Part shown: positions 37,916 to 49,885 of the stretch, piece by piece
Layout: each line of letters begins with the position of its first letter
Position numbering within the stretch: the stretch's first letter is position 1
From: Hypholoma sublateritium FD-334 SS-4
Lineage: Eukaryota > Basidiomycota > Agaricomycetes > Agaricales > Strophariaceae
Assembly: GCA_000827495.1 (NCBI GenBank)
Contig: KN817579.1
Location: forward strand, 1-64,000
Reading direction: 5' to 3'
Length of the DNA: 64,000 bases
Notes under the pieces: model-generated
Told to the model about the DNA's origin: nothing
Seen by the model: the letters and a program-made list of their open reading frames with translations, nothing else
The model's database searches: none
Position numbers and translations under genes: made by a program

Positions 37916-38628
37916 TTGGCGGGAACTCTACGGTAGGATTTCAGATTTGCATCGGCCATATGCGCTTCCTATGACTCTCAGTCGAGCCTTCGATGTGCCT
38001 TCCATTCATGATTAATTGTCCCAGTTATCTACCGTCTAGCAGTCAAATGTCCAAAGTGTTTGATGGGCCGTTTTTTGACGGTATTAAACTTTTACAAGGA
38101 TGTCTATTTCCATGAGTTTATGTCTCTACTTCACCCAAACTTCACCTCGACTTCACTATTTGACACAAATTCAACAAAAGCATGTTCCAAATACAAGACA
38201 TTTAATAGAAAACAAAAAAAAGAGTATGTGATTTTACAAATNTTTTCACCAAATCTCCATGTTCTGANAACCAATTTGCATCTTATTCNAGGCTCTCATA
38301 TCTTTTTTAATTTCAATATTTATGTTTGAAACATATCATATGTTTACGGAAGATAGTGACTATCATGGTGTACTAGGATCATATTACATACTTAGAAATT
38401 ACAGCGTTGAGCAGGTTTTCAGGAAAAAATAAAGTGAAATACAAACATTGAAGGTAAAACACGCCCAGAAAACATATGTGCGACAACATATGCCCTGCTC
38501 AAGCCCTCGGAGATCCTGGACAAGACCTTAGTTCGTAGAAAGCCAAGCAGAGGAGCCCAGAGCGTATGCGCCCATCGACGAAATAGGATCAGCGGAAATC
38601 AAAAATCCTACCGTAGAGTTCCCGCCAA
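37916..38628. repeat. pair of perfect 26-bp inverted repeats enclosing AT-rich DNA
   Basis: The left arm begins TTGGCGGGAACTCTACGGTA at 37916 and the right arm ends with its reverse complement at 38628. Similarity continues inward imperfectly for about 15 bp. Both arms read as the same peptide, VGGNSTVGF, outward-in, so they may be inverted fragments of one gene rather than transposon ends. The AT-rich interior holds a few ambiguous bases and no gene. I see no clear target duplication. Confidence 0.55.
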
Positions 38629-38689
38629 CGGTAGACGATCCGCCGAATCTGACAAGTCGGGGACTCACTGTGGAAGGCATCAAGTTTGA

Positions 38690-39700
38690 AAGATGCTCGT
38701 TCACGTTGAAGCAATGCACGTGTACATTTAAATTTCACGAAACTTGCACCACTCTGCACGTCAGAGTGGCGCCTGGGAAGTCGGCGCTTGGAGAACTAGA
38801 CACCTGTGGGCCCGCGGGGTGTGCCTACTGCATAATATGCTTCTTTCAGCGTACGGACGGGTGCTTGGATGCCGCTCGGTGTCTGGTGGGCGTCCCGGTG
38901 CTCGCCCGCCTGTGCTAAGCATCCTGCAGGCTCACCGCCGACGATGATTCAGAAGGCGCGTGCGATACGAAGCGCGCGGATTCCCTCTCGCACTGCGCGG
39001 GTGATGTCAATATATGTCTGTTTTTTGAAGATATGGGGTGCAAGCTCACCGTTGCAATCACGTATACCTCTTCCCAGCGCCTCGTCGTGCACCCCAAGTG
39101 CACCCCACGCCCGGCGCCCGGCGCCTCGCACCACCCATCACGACCCTCGCCGATATCCTCACATTAAATCCCTGAGCGCTGGATATCGCCTTCTGGCACT
39201 CATACTCAGCCCCTTGTGCGCTGTTCTTTGCAGGTAGCATCCCGCTCCACTGAATATTGGCCTACGATCTGTGTACGATCCTCAGTTTCTAGGTGCGAAG
39301 TCTGAAATATTTAATTAACTGCCTTCTTGACTACACTTCACCAGTATTCGGCACCCGCCGGGAATCGAACGCAGCAATGGACAACAAAAAAAGGAAATAC
39401 ATACAAGTGAATCAAATATGATTCGCCTAGTCACCAATTCGTCTCAGAATAGTATNNNNNNNNNNNNNNNNNNNNNNNNNNNNNNNNNNNNNNNNNNNNN
39501 NNNNNNNNNNNNNNNNNNNNNNNNNNNNNNNNNNNNNNNNNNNNNNNGAACGCAGCAATGGACAACAAAAAAAGGAAATACATACAAGTGAATCAAATAT
39601 GATTCGCCTAGTCACCAATTCGTCTCAGAATAGTATGTTTCTTCACAAAGATGATAGAAAGAATATTAATTACGCAGCAGGCGCTCTGCCATCAATTATC
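38690..39700. repeat. right half of the segmental duplication (downstream flank of NACHT gene 2)
   Basis: Homologous to 26150-27017 in the same orientation, with small indels. It contains the scaffold gap at 39455-39547. Confidence 0.75.
39455..39547. other. scaffold gap (93 ambiguous bases) with the same sequence on both sides
   Basis: The roughly 90 bases before the gap (from GAACGCAGCAATGGACAAC to CTCAGAATAGTAT) are repeated right after it. This is the pattern of two contig ends that overlap but were joined with a spacer, so the gap and one copy are probably artefacts. Confidence 0.85.
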
Positions 39701-39891
39701 TACAACATCAGTTGTACGACGTATGTATCTGTATGCAGCGTCCATCAAGCGGCGTTGAGGCGTGTACTTTAGAAAGACCGGGAGGCGTCTCATATGTCGG
39801 TTGATAAATGCAAGCAGTTTGTTGGACTTGGGGCATAGATCAAGGATGGGAATGAGAAATCGGTAGGTAAGCTGGGAACTCCAATAACACG

Positions 39892-41741
39892 CTAAGGCAA
39901 AGTCATCTTCAATATAATATACAGGCAGTCCTCCTCATAGAGTGATTTGATATGCCTTGCATGTTTTACGCAAATTTCATGACACCTGAGTTCATCCTGG
40001 GTAGCAGAATTGGCGGGGAGAAACTGCATGATATTTTAATCAATTTCTGAGATAGAAAATAGAGTAATATCAAATACCTTGGTCTCTGGCAGCAGCCACC
40101 GGAACATAATCACCCAAAGGCTGCGCATAGTATAATGACCACGACAATCAAGCCAAATCGAGTCCAGTGGAAGAGACTCCAGATCTCGGAATAAGTCTTC
40201 GGAAATCTGTAATGGTCGGGGGTTGGACGAGGCAAAGAATGAATGAAATATGAAATAAGAGTTGCAGTGTTCTTCAAAGTCCTCATCCGAACAAATCCGT
40301 TTGAGTCCAATGCGTGGAAGTCTGGCAGAATATTGAGCTTTATCAATGTGGAAGCTTCCACTTCGGTTTTGGTCGGCAAGAAAATCACTCAGTGATGCAT
40401 GAGAAAGGAATACATAATAGTCCATATCCATTAGATCGGCGGGATTGTCGACTCTGAGGCCTATGTTGGTGAGCATGATGATGGACGCAAGGGATGAGAA
40501 TATCATGGCAACATCTTCTTGATCAACTCCAAGGAACCACGAGATACTTGATAGCGAGCAAGGCCTGTATGAATATAGAAAGTAGCCCATCATAAGTGCC
40601 AGTATATCCAACATAAAAGCTGTATCTTGAACGGATGAGAGAATATGCATATACAATGCGTCGATCTCAGCGAATGGGATGTCATTTGAACGCGCTTCGC
40701 GTACACCCAAAATAACGTCCAGTTGTCGTGACGGCGAGGTGCGGATAGCAGAGATGTATTTGATCACGGTTGACGCATAGATGAATTGACCAGACGACTT
40801 GCTGACTAGCGTATCGATAGCTGAAGAGGTCGGCCATGTCGATGAGATATATCCTCTCATTGGATGTGTCTCCTTGATCGAGCTAAATGAATCCTTCAGA
40901 AAAAGCCGGATGTCGTCAGAGGTCATGTAATCATCAGCCAAAACCAATGAGTCCCACAAGTTGACCAGCTCTGGAGAGTCGAAAGAGAATCTGATATCAG
41001 TCTCCGGCCGACTGGAGATAAGGAAGATCAAAGGGAGGTTATGTACGCGGATTGCACGGGCGATGGCACGTAGTACGGCGCGCCGGTGATCTTCGTCGTT
41101 GCATTCGTCGAGGCCGTCAATTAGAATTAGGCGCGGGGACAATTTTGGATCTGAAAAAAAGCCGGACTGAACGAGANGTTGCAATGGGCCGACGATAAGC
41201 ACGTCGATTTGTGCGTCGAGGGTTTTATCAAAGATCAGAGGATCACGGAGGATAGCCGCGTCGAGTGCGCCGGTGATCTGTGGGATCCTCGTCGACATCT
41301 GGTATGCGATGGTCGCTACGAGTGAGCCGGGGTGGTTTCGCGTGCCGTCGGATCTGGAGAATAAGAAGCTGGAAAGCAGAATGTCGAGTGCGGCGCACTT
41401 CTCAGCGATGGATTGAAGGATTGCTGATTTCCCCGCGCCCGCGGGACCATATAACCATAAGATCAGGGCGTCTCTGTCATCAGAACCGAATATCCATTGC
41501 ATGATGTGCTCGAGGATGGCCTCGCGAGTTCCTGGGTGACACTTTGGAGGATCGTAGCGCGTGCTTGAGTTGTGCATCGCGTTGGGGTTGGCCGCTTTCT
41601 CGAGTTTGTCTGTTGTTTTGAACATTTCATGAGCCTTGTTCGCTTGGACTTCCAGTAGTTCTTACCGATTCCAATCCTGGCACTGCCGGCGAATGTGCTA
41701 CCAGTTATCGTAAAATGATGAGCATTATTGAAATACGACAT
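39892..41741 (-). CDS. NACHT/STAND ATPase, copy 2, C-terminally truncated by an internal deletion
   Basis: Exons 41741-41666, 41609-40078 and 40023-39892 give 579 residues; introns are 56 and 54 nt at the same places as in copy 1. The N terminus is MSYFNNAHHFTITGSTFAG. Walker A GPAGAGKS, Walker B LILIDGLDEC and SSRPE are intact; one base in the NACHT core (41177) is ambiguous. In the last exon the frame follows copy 1 for about 35 codons, then about 510 bp present in copy 1 are missing, the frame shifts and stops at 39892-39894. Downstream, 39891 to about 39700 still resembles the end of copy 1 out of frame. The ATPase core may still be made, without the 278-residue C-terminal part, so it is either a shortened variant or a young pseudogene. 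Confidence 0.75.
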
Positions 41742-42479
41742 TTTGTCTGAAATGACGATGTCAGCACGGCTTTCGAGAACATAAGCAATAAAACCAACCG
41801 GCGAGGGAAAAGGTGGGAAGGGCATTGCAGAAGGTAGGTAGAGTCTCCTTCTCTTAATATATAATTTTCATGACAGCAATGGCGATGCATCATGCGCATT
41901 TACACGCATTACTTGGACACAACCTGGCCTAAATTACTTTAGCACGTAACGCCTATGACTGATACGTCATATGTATAAATAGCGACTGAATATCTATAAA
42001 TAGCGACTGAATATCAGTGGTGTACCGATTATTTGTCTTGATAAATGTATTTCATGGAGTAAAGGCGATGCATTTTACACTCATTTCCCGAACGCCGAGG
42101 TTGCAGCACAGCTGGGAATTAATTAATGTATGTACACCCGTGTACGACACAGAGATTCGCCCAATTGTTTTGATATAAAACTGTAAAAAGAACGCAGATC
42201 TCCGCGCCCCGAACACATGGAAAGAATAAACTGCGGGAGCTGCTCCGTCGTACTCAACCCCGGGACAAGTTCATTAACAGGGTAGCGCTTTGTTAGCACG
42301 CAACTCTACTGACACGCAGCGTACTTAGATTCCGTCTGTGTGTTTAGAGGAGCTGGTACCCGCGAGGCGACGGGGGCACCAAATTTAAGCCAGCCAATGC
42401 GTAGGCGCACAGCCATGCACAAATAGCACAGCAAGTGGATTGATTATTTCACAGCAGCGCCTCGACACATTTTACATAG
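41742..42479. other. upstream region of NACHT gene 2
   Basis: The first 270 bp match the upstream region of copy 1, including GGAAGGGCATTGCAGAAGGT. A short tandem repeat (ATAAATAGCGACTGAATATC, two units) lies at about 41975-42018. No gene beyond that. Confidence 0.5.
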
Positions 42480-44985
42480 GTGCTGCATACACCCTGAAAC
42501 AGCCAGCAGGCGGAACTCGAGACATTGCGCGCACCGCTCTCGCCATGCTTCTCCCACAGCACATCTGCATGATGCACGAACACGCGGCCCTGACCTGCAT
42601 CGCACTTCCATGCCGTCCGCAAAGATCACCGCGTGTAATCCACGAGACGCCGAACTGGGCCCAGGGAGGGCTGTGCGCCTGTCATTCGCGCAGATGGCTC
42701 CTACCAACCTCCGCCAGGAGGCGCTGCGCACACAAAGGAGACAGGGAACAGCCTCATCAGCGCAAGATTGTCCGCGGAGGATGCCCAATAGCGCACGCCC
42801 ACAGCTAAGACCCCGAGAGTTGATGCTCCGCTATCCTGAGCACCGCGCGCCGACGAACGTGGTCGAGCGCCTTGACGTGTTGGGCGATGGCCACCTCGCC
42901 GCTGCGCCCAGCGCCGGCGGCGCCTCCTGGATCAGCTGTTACGGCCGAGATACAGCGCGCCCCGTGGAGTAGAGAGCGCTCGCTGCCAGCCACACTGTAC
43001 GGCGCTCGCGCAAAACATCCTCTGGTTGTTCGTGCCTATGAGCGCGTGTCCTCTGCGCCGTTGGTCTCTGCGAGCGCGTGCCCTCCGCTGCAAGCGCGCG
43101 ACCCGCCGTATCAGTGGCGTGGGGCTGTTCATGGAAAGCGTGCAGCGCGTTTTGGGAGGTAAAATCGATCGAGTTTGCGTGAAGCAGAGGAAGCTGAGTG
43201 TCGCGGGTGGCAGAATTACAGAACGCAAGGGACGACGGATCCAGGCGCGCGTGGGGACTGCAGTCGGAGTTTCATGGAGGGCACGGAGCCTGGAGAGCAC
43301 GGCGCTGGTGATCAGGGCAGTTTCTTGTGTACGCAAGAAACCAGGGGGTGTCGACTGCATCTTCTATGAGAGCGGCGCGCTAGATGTGGACAGAGCACAC
43401 AGCAGTTGGAAGTGATCGATAGCAGCAGCGTCCAAGCGTGAACGGCGTGGCTGTAAGGGCCGGGGAAGGAGAGCGAGGCGATGGGCGGGAATACTCCGAG
43501 AAGGTGTGAGACGAGGGGCCGCGGCGACGTGTACGTGATCACAACGCGGTGTCCGTGTTGAGCCGATTCACGACGGCGACTTCGTACCAAGCAATCCCGG
43601 TAGTGGGCACACCGTCGAGTTCCATGGGCCTGAGACGCAGAGACGCGATGCACGATCAGCACAGCACGAGTAGCATAACATAAACGAACAGACGCACCGT
43701 TAGCTCGCGGGTGTATAGCGCGATTGTGGGCCTGCGGGGCATCATCCGGACGAAGGAGCGCACGAGGAGCGAGTCTGGGGTGAATTGACTGACGACGAAT
43801 GCGGGCACAAGGACGAGCATTCCTGAAGCATGAGACATACAGGGCATGAAAGTACGCGCGGCGGTGCTGGCGAAGGGTGGACGCAGCAGCGCTGATTCCC
43901 TGCCTGGTTCCCACATCACTTGAGTAGCAGTGCTGAAGGCCGGCTGCCGTTCCAGAGCGCCTGGGCGGCGGGGGTATTGCTAGCGCTGCTGACGATAAGC
44001 GCGACGACCGCGGTAGACGTGGGCCAGGGGCCAGGAGCGGTGTCCGGTACGCATGCGCGATCGTCGATGGTGTCGATGGCGTCCATGTATTACGCCAGTG
44101 GTGAGAGCGAGCGCGATGATTCAGGGCAAACGAGAGCCCGTGATGTTGGGCAGCAACGCACGGATGGGGCGTATGATGCGGGGCCGGGCGGACATGTGGG
44201 AGAATAACCGATCACTACGAGCATCGGGGAGAATGGGTACGGGATCTCGTGGATCCAGGCGCGGCGGCTCTAGGACAGTGTGTGGAGCGGTCGACAGGAA
44301 ATGTGACTCTGAGAGGGAGCGCGACGGCTGCACGGGGACGGATAAGTGGGTGCACAGCGCAGACGAAGATAGGGACGCACCAGACTGAAAACGCAGTGAG
44401 GCGCCACATCGACGTGTATGTGATCACCACGGGGTGGGGGGCGTGAGGGCGGGGCTGCGGATGGCGAAGAATGGGTAGGCAAGATCAAGGTTTCGATATT
44501 CTTGTCGCATTCGTTCACGCTGTGGATGTTGTAAGTAGTCTCATTCTGCTAAGCGTCAGAACTCCGCCCCGGGCCAACAAGAGAGGGGCTCGCACTCAAC
44601 AGCGGTGCACTGGAAAAATGCCAGAAGTATGCAAGCACCGACGGGGCGTTAACGAGGGTGCTCTGTGTGTAGGTACTTCAACGCGAGATAAGGCGCATTT
44701 GGTTCACTTCACGGAGCTGCATGATGCTATTCCATCAGTACGACAGCGGCAGAATATAAGCTTGCGCACGCACCTTCAGCCCACGGGCGTACTGTGGGAG
44801 ATTGCGCAGGAGATCAGCGAGAACTCCATCCAGACGAGGGAATGCGCGGGGACTCGAAAGGCGGGGTTCCTGAGGAGTTTGAACAAAAGGCAGAGGGAGA
44901 CGAGAAGTGGAAGAGTGCGAAGGACATGGTGCTGTGATCCCATCAAAAGCTGCGCTCCCACATCGCTCGTGACGCGTCGCCGAGC
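42480..44985 (-). repeat. decayed GC-rich repeat R1, copy 5 (possibly two joined copies)
   Basis: Blocks shared with copies 1, 2 and 4: AACGAACAGACGCACCGT at about 43683, CATCATCCGGACGAAGGAGC, CATGAAAGTACGCGCGG, GGCCAGGAGCGGTGTCCGG at about 44028, and the end module with GAGATCAGCGAGAACTCC and CATCGCTCGTGA near 44965. The part before 43400 is less similar. No intact gene. Confidence 0.5.
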
Positions 44986-45490
44986 CGTCTAAGTACCGCG
45001 CGCCCTCGCGCGCCCCGACTCCATGTGGTTTCACGTCTTTGGAGTCGCCCTATTAACTTACAGCCAATGCAGGTGCCCGGACAGTAATGATTCTGGCGGA
45101 AAACCTACATTTCATACAGCTACAGCATCCACAAATCGAGCAGGAATACTAATTTTTATACTGATTATCCGAGCCGGGCCATTTAATTCGCGTCCAAATC
45201 CCGGGGAATATGATCAATAAGCCCAATGCAGGACGCATCTGTCCGTATATGCAAGCGCGCATGACGGCTAGAGCATGCATGGTAACCGCGCGTGCGTCAC
45301 GGCCGGGGTCAGCGCTCACTGCTCTGTCCCGGGTTTCGGGGCGTCTACGGCGTCAGTAAAATAGAGAAGAACGCGCAATGGGTGAAGTAAAAAGAATGGT
45401 ATATATCTATGCGCCGAATAGATACCACATATATTTTAAAGTGAGTAGCGTCATATACATTAAGATTATTCCGAAGCAGGCGTTTGCCCA

Positions 45491-47939
45491 TCAGCTACTT
45501 CCGACGTCAGACGTGCGGCGGATGTATCTGTACACAGCATCCATCAGGCGACGGCGAGGTGTATACTTAAGGAAGACACAGTGTCTCATACGTCGGTCAA
45601 TTAGTGTCAGCAATTCGTCGGATTTGGGGCATTGATCAAGGATGGGAATGAGGAACTGCATGATTAATTTGCAATTCCAATGATAGTCACGGTGGCTCAA
45701 AAATTTCCAGTACCGGCAGCGTATTTCACACTGGAACTTCATGAGGCGCATTTCTCGTCGTTTTCTATATATTCTCCCAGAGTTGACGTGGTTACGCCAG
45801 CGTCGACACACGGCTTGGGAGATGTACCACCGGTCTTCTGCCGTGAGCCACCACCGACAAAGATGGAAGTGGCAATAGTGCGGAACGGGAGGCCCATCCC
45901 AAAATGAATCAAATGACGTATCCAACGATTTGAGTATCTGAAAGGCAGTATGGACGTAAGGGTTTGCACCTGCATCGACGTGCGAGAGACCTATGATCTT
46001 GAATATTGCGTATGGCCAGGAATCCTTGGAGATTCTTTCCGTTGAGAAGGTCAAATACGGATGTATGACCTCTCGTAGCAGCTCGGTAAATGCTTTGTCG
46101 TAGTGTGTTCCGTTTAGCACAAAATCGTGGGCCAAAGTCTCTGCCAAGGTAGAAAAATGCTTTATCTTAATCCCAAAATCTTCGTCAAGCTTGATGAGAT
46201 TCTTTAGACGCATTGCATATTTCACGCAAATTTCTTGATATTTGAGATCCACTTGAGTAGCACTATCGACCGCAATAAACTAATTGATTCGTGAATACTC
46301 TTTTGACATGAGAATCCTGGTGATATCACGTACCTTGCTATGCGGCAGTAGCCATTCAAACATAGTCAGCCAACGGCGACCTTGTCTGTGACCATCGAAT
46401 TCGGCCATCCGCTGCGATTCACGCCAAATTAAGTCTAGTGGGAGGGACTCTAGATCTCGGTACAGATCTTCAGTCATTTTCAATGGTCGGTGAGAGCTAA
46501 AGACTGCATCAAATAATTCGAGCTTCAGCCCTCCTGGCGAACAGAGCCATTTGATCCCTTGGCATGCAAATTTTGCAGAGTATTGGGTCCTATCAATGTA
46601 GAAGTGCTTACTTCGTTTTTGGTCGGTAAGAAAGTCGCTCAGTGAGCCATGAGCAAGTCGGACCCGCCAGTGTCCATCGCGGATAGTGATGGATGCAAGG
46701 GATGAGAGTATTATGTCGACGTCTTCCTGACCAACACCAAGGAACCATGAGATATTCGATGTGTTAAAGTAGCCCATTAAAAGCGCCAGTATATCCAACA
46801 TGTGTTGTGTATCTCGAACCGAGGATAAAATGTGCTTGTACAATGCATCAATCTCAGCAAATGGGACGTCACCTGCGCGTGGTGAGCGAACACCCAAAAT
46901 CGTTTCGAGTTGTCGTGTAGGTGAGGAACGGATGTCGGAAATATACTTGATTATGGTGGAGGCGTAGATGAACTGACCAGATGACTTGTTTACCAATGTG
47001 TTAACTTCCGATGGAGGTGGCCACGTAGACGGAATATGACTCTTCATTGGATGCATTTCCTTGATTGACTGAAAAGAATCATTTAAAAAGAGCCGGATGT
47101 CATTGTGCGCCGTGTAAGAATCGTCTAAAACCAACGAGTCCCACAAATCAATCAGTTCTGCACTGCCGAAAGTGAATCTAATATCGGTCTCCGGCCGACT
47201 GGAAACAAGGAAAATAAAAGGGAGGTTGTGCACTCGTGTAGCACGCGCGATGGCACATAGAACGGCGCGTCGGTGATCTTCATTGTTGCATTCGTCTAGG
47301 CCGTCAATGAGAATAAGGCGGGGTGATGACTTGGGATTAGCAAAAAATCCAGACTGAGCGAGATATTTCAATGGGCCGACAATGAGCATGGCGATTTGTA
47401 CGTCGAGGGTTTTATTGAAGATCATAGGATCGCGGACGATAGCAGCGTCGAGTGCGGTCGTGATTTGTGGAATCCGGGTTAATATTTGGCATGCTATTGT
47501 CGCTACGAGTGAGCCAGGGTGGTTCCGTGTGCCATCAAATCTGGAGAAAAAGAAACTGGCAAGAAGAATGTCGAGGGCGGCGCACTTCTCGGCAATAGAT
47601 TGCAAGATTGCCGATTTTCCAGCGCCGGCGGGGCCATAGAGCCACAGAATGAGCGCGTCTCTGTCATCGGAACCGAATATCCATTGCATTATGCATTCGA
47701 CGATGGCCTGGCGAGTTCCCGGATGACATTTTGGAGGATCATAGCGTGTAATTGAATCATGCATAGCATATGGGTTGGCTGCTTTCACGAGTTTGTCTGT
47801 GGTTTCGAACACTTCAGATGAATGAAGTTTATAAGCTGGAAAGATTCACACCGATTCCATTCTGCGTGGTTGATGTTGATGTCGTAACAGCTGTGAATGT
47901 CCCGCCGTGTATAGTCAAATCTTTCGAGTAGTTGAACAT
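45491..47939 (-). CDS. NACHT/STAND ATPase (fungal NLR-like protein), copy 3
   Basis: Exons 47939-47852, 47796-46334 and 46279-45491 give 779 residues; introns are 55 and 54 nt at positions homologous to copies 1 and 2. The N terminus, MFNYSKDLTIHGGTFTAV, matches the N-F-x-I-x-G-G-x-F pattern found at the start of many mushroom NACHT proteins. Walker A GPAGAGKS, Walker B LILIDGLDEC and VSSRPE are intact. The middle domain lacks about 15 residues relative to copy 1 around the MGYF-SISWFLG junction. The 262-residue C terminus is conserved with copy 1 (KYTPRRRLMDAVYRYIRRT) and complete. It is the most diverged copy, so it predates the copy 1/2 duplication. A longer in-frame start at 47969 (MTPSLRT) is possible. 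Confidence 0.85.
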
Positions 47940-48099
47940 GGACGCGTTAGTCCGAAGTGAAGGTGTCATTAGAAATATTGCTGCAGTGAGGAAAGCCGAG
48001 GTGGGTGGGGGGAAGATGCCTCTGTCATAAGGTTGTACATCGGGGAATTGAGGGCCCGCTGATATTTGCAGATTAAACTTGTGATGTGTCACCATCCTT

Positions 48100-49345
48100 T
48101 ATGTCCCTGGTTAGGCAAAACAAGACATTATTATAAATTACTTGTACGTTCCATGACTGACCGAAAATGATTTCCTCGTGCAATTCTTTGTCAAAATGGT
48201 CATTATATTTACGCAGAAAGAAGAAATTTATCAAGTTATCGTACAGCCCTAGTTCTTGTGAGACTCTGACCATCTGTGATCACTTTATCTATGATAACAT
48301 AGGACTTGTTTGTCTGAGTACATGCGTGATCAGTCTTATATTATACTTCAAGTCACTGGAAAGCTTGAGCAACAAGAAGGATGTCTTGTCAATTATGGTA
48401 TGCTGGTCAAATTCTGTTGAGACTATTCCATGATCCCATAAGTATTTTACTCCTCTATCGTACAGCCTGCGCAATTATCAATACCTGGTCATCGGTAGCC
48501 ACTATCGTGTCCGACTTGTAGCTAATTTGATGGCCTGACCAATGCGAGAGACTTCATGCTGATCATCACAAGCTGATAAATTTCTCAGAGATTCCTGGAA
48601 AGTTACTAATATTTTACATGTATTATACAGACATTTAAGCGACAGTCTAGCGATGTTATACGAGACAAGAATATATCGACCACCACCTCGAATTCCACGC
48701 ATGTTGCCGCCATCTGTCCGAACATAACATTCTACCTAGCACAAAACTAATACGGAACAGGTGATTTACTCCTTTTTGGTTTTGTTTTGTGGGTAAAATA
48801 CTCCAGAAAATGTGAAAAGGGTAATGCATGCGCGAATACGAAGATATACCAGACCCTAATCCCACCAAGGGTTCGACTGATAGGCGTGGCTTCTTGCTGT
48901 ACCACTCTGAGTTTGCACAGGGCAGGAGGGTGCCCACGAGGGCAGCGTCGGTGTCGACTGCACCAGGAGACGATGATCGACCCCGCGCATCTCCGTCATA
49001 ATCAGGGATGGCGAAGAAAGACTCGACGAGCGATTGGAACGTGTTAAGCGTCATTTGGAAGGGTGCAAACGCGGGATATGGGGAGGTGCAGACGCGGGAT
49101 ATGGGGATATGGGAAGATGCGCATAGCCAGCGACAGCGGTAGCAACGTACATCTTCCGAGGTTGCGGTACGGCGACCCGGCAGTGGCTGGAGCTGTGAAT
49201 ACGGGATTCGTATCGCCGTGCGTCCACGGCTAGTAAAATTCACTTCACCTGCATGGGCGCCGAGCGGACTTGGTGATTGCAGCTCGCACCCGTAGCACGG
49301 CCTGCGTCGAAGGCTGCAGATACGCAGAAATCCATTCTGCGCAAA
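48100..49345. other. intergenic with possible gene remnants
   Basis: On the minus strand, fragments such as SLRNLSACDDQHEVSRIG (about 48600-48510) and FDQHTIIDKTSFLLLKLSSD (about 48420-48365) look protein-like but do not join into one frame. No confident gene. Confidence 0.3.
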
Positions 49346-49346
49346 A

Positions 49347-49885
49347 TCAATCCCCGCATCGCGCGCAGTAGAGGTTGTGCGCACCTTTGAAAGAGACCCA
49401 TTTGTCGGCTGAGCCGGCCTTGCGCGAGTGAGACCCGGTCTGAATAAGGACCTCCTTGATATGATGGTGGCAGGAGAGCGGCGAGTCCGCGTTGAACTCC
49501 AATAGCGCGGGGGGTATCGTGACCGGGATCAAGCAGCATGCATTCTTCTTAGTGCAGCCAGCGCACTGCTTGCAGCCGTCCTTGGGCGTGTATGAGGGGG
49601 CTGGGCTCGGGGACCTCGTGTTCTTGACGGGTACCGACAGCATCGGTGCTAATCTTGCATTCTTGATGGGGGTCGATGGCACCGACGAGGATTTGCCCGG
49701 CGAGAGCTTGGAAGGCGTAGGCAGCGTCGAGGAGACGCCGGGCCGCACGGGGGGTGCGGGACGCGGGTCTGCAACCTCTCCAACATGTCCGCTCCAGGTA
49801 AGTCAGCGACAACCACGCGTTCAGTACTGACGTGCGCACTCACCTCGCCCGCTTCCCAGGGCGCCGCTGTTCTTCGCGCACGCAA
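49347..49885 (-). CDS. hypothetical Ser/Pro-rich protein with a cysteine cluster
   Basis: A probable intron (GTGAGTGCGC donor at about 49842, AG acceptor near 49773) joins a short first exon to a frame ending at 49347. The Ser/Pro/Thr-rich region (SPGKSSSVPSTPIKN) is followed by CKQCAGCTKKNACC, then CHHH and a terminal YCARCG. The cysteines could bind zinc. I do not recognise the family. The start is not certain. Confidence 0.35.

Noticed and set aside
38060..38329. 89-codon plus-strand frame
   Set aside because: AT-rich, with ambiguous bases, no start context and no family resemblance.
43319..43345. Hairpin GTTTCTTG..CAAGAAAC as a terminator
   Set aside because: Rho-independent hairpin terminators do not apply to a fungal nuclear genome; it is a chance short inverted repeat.
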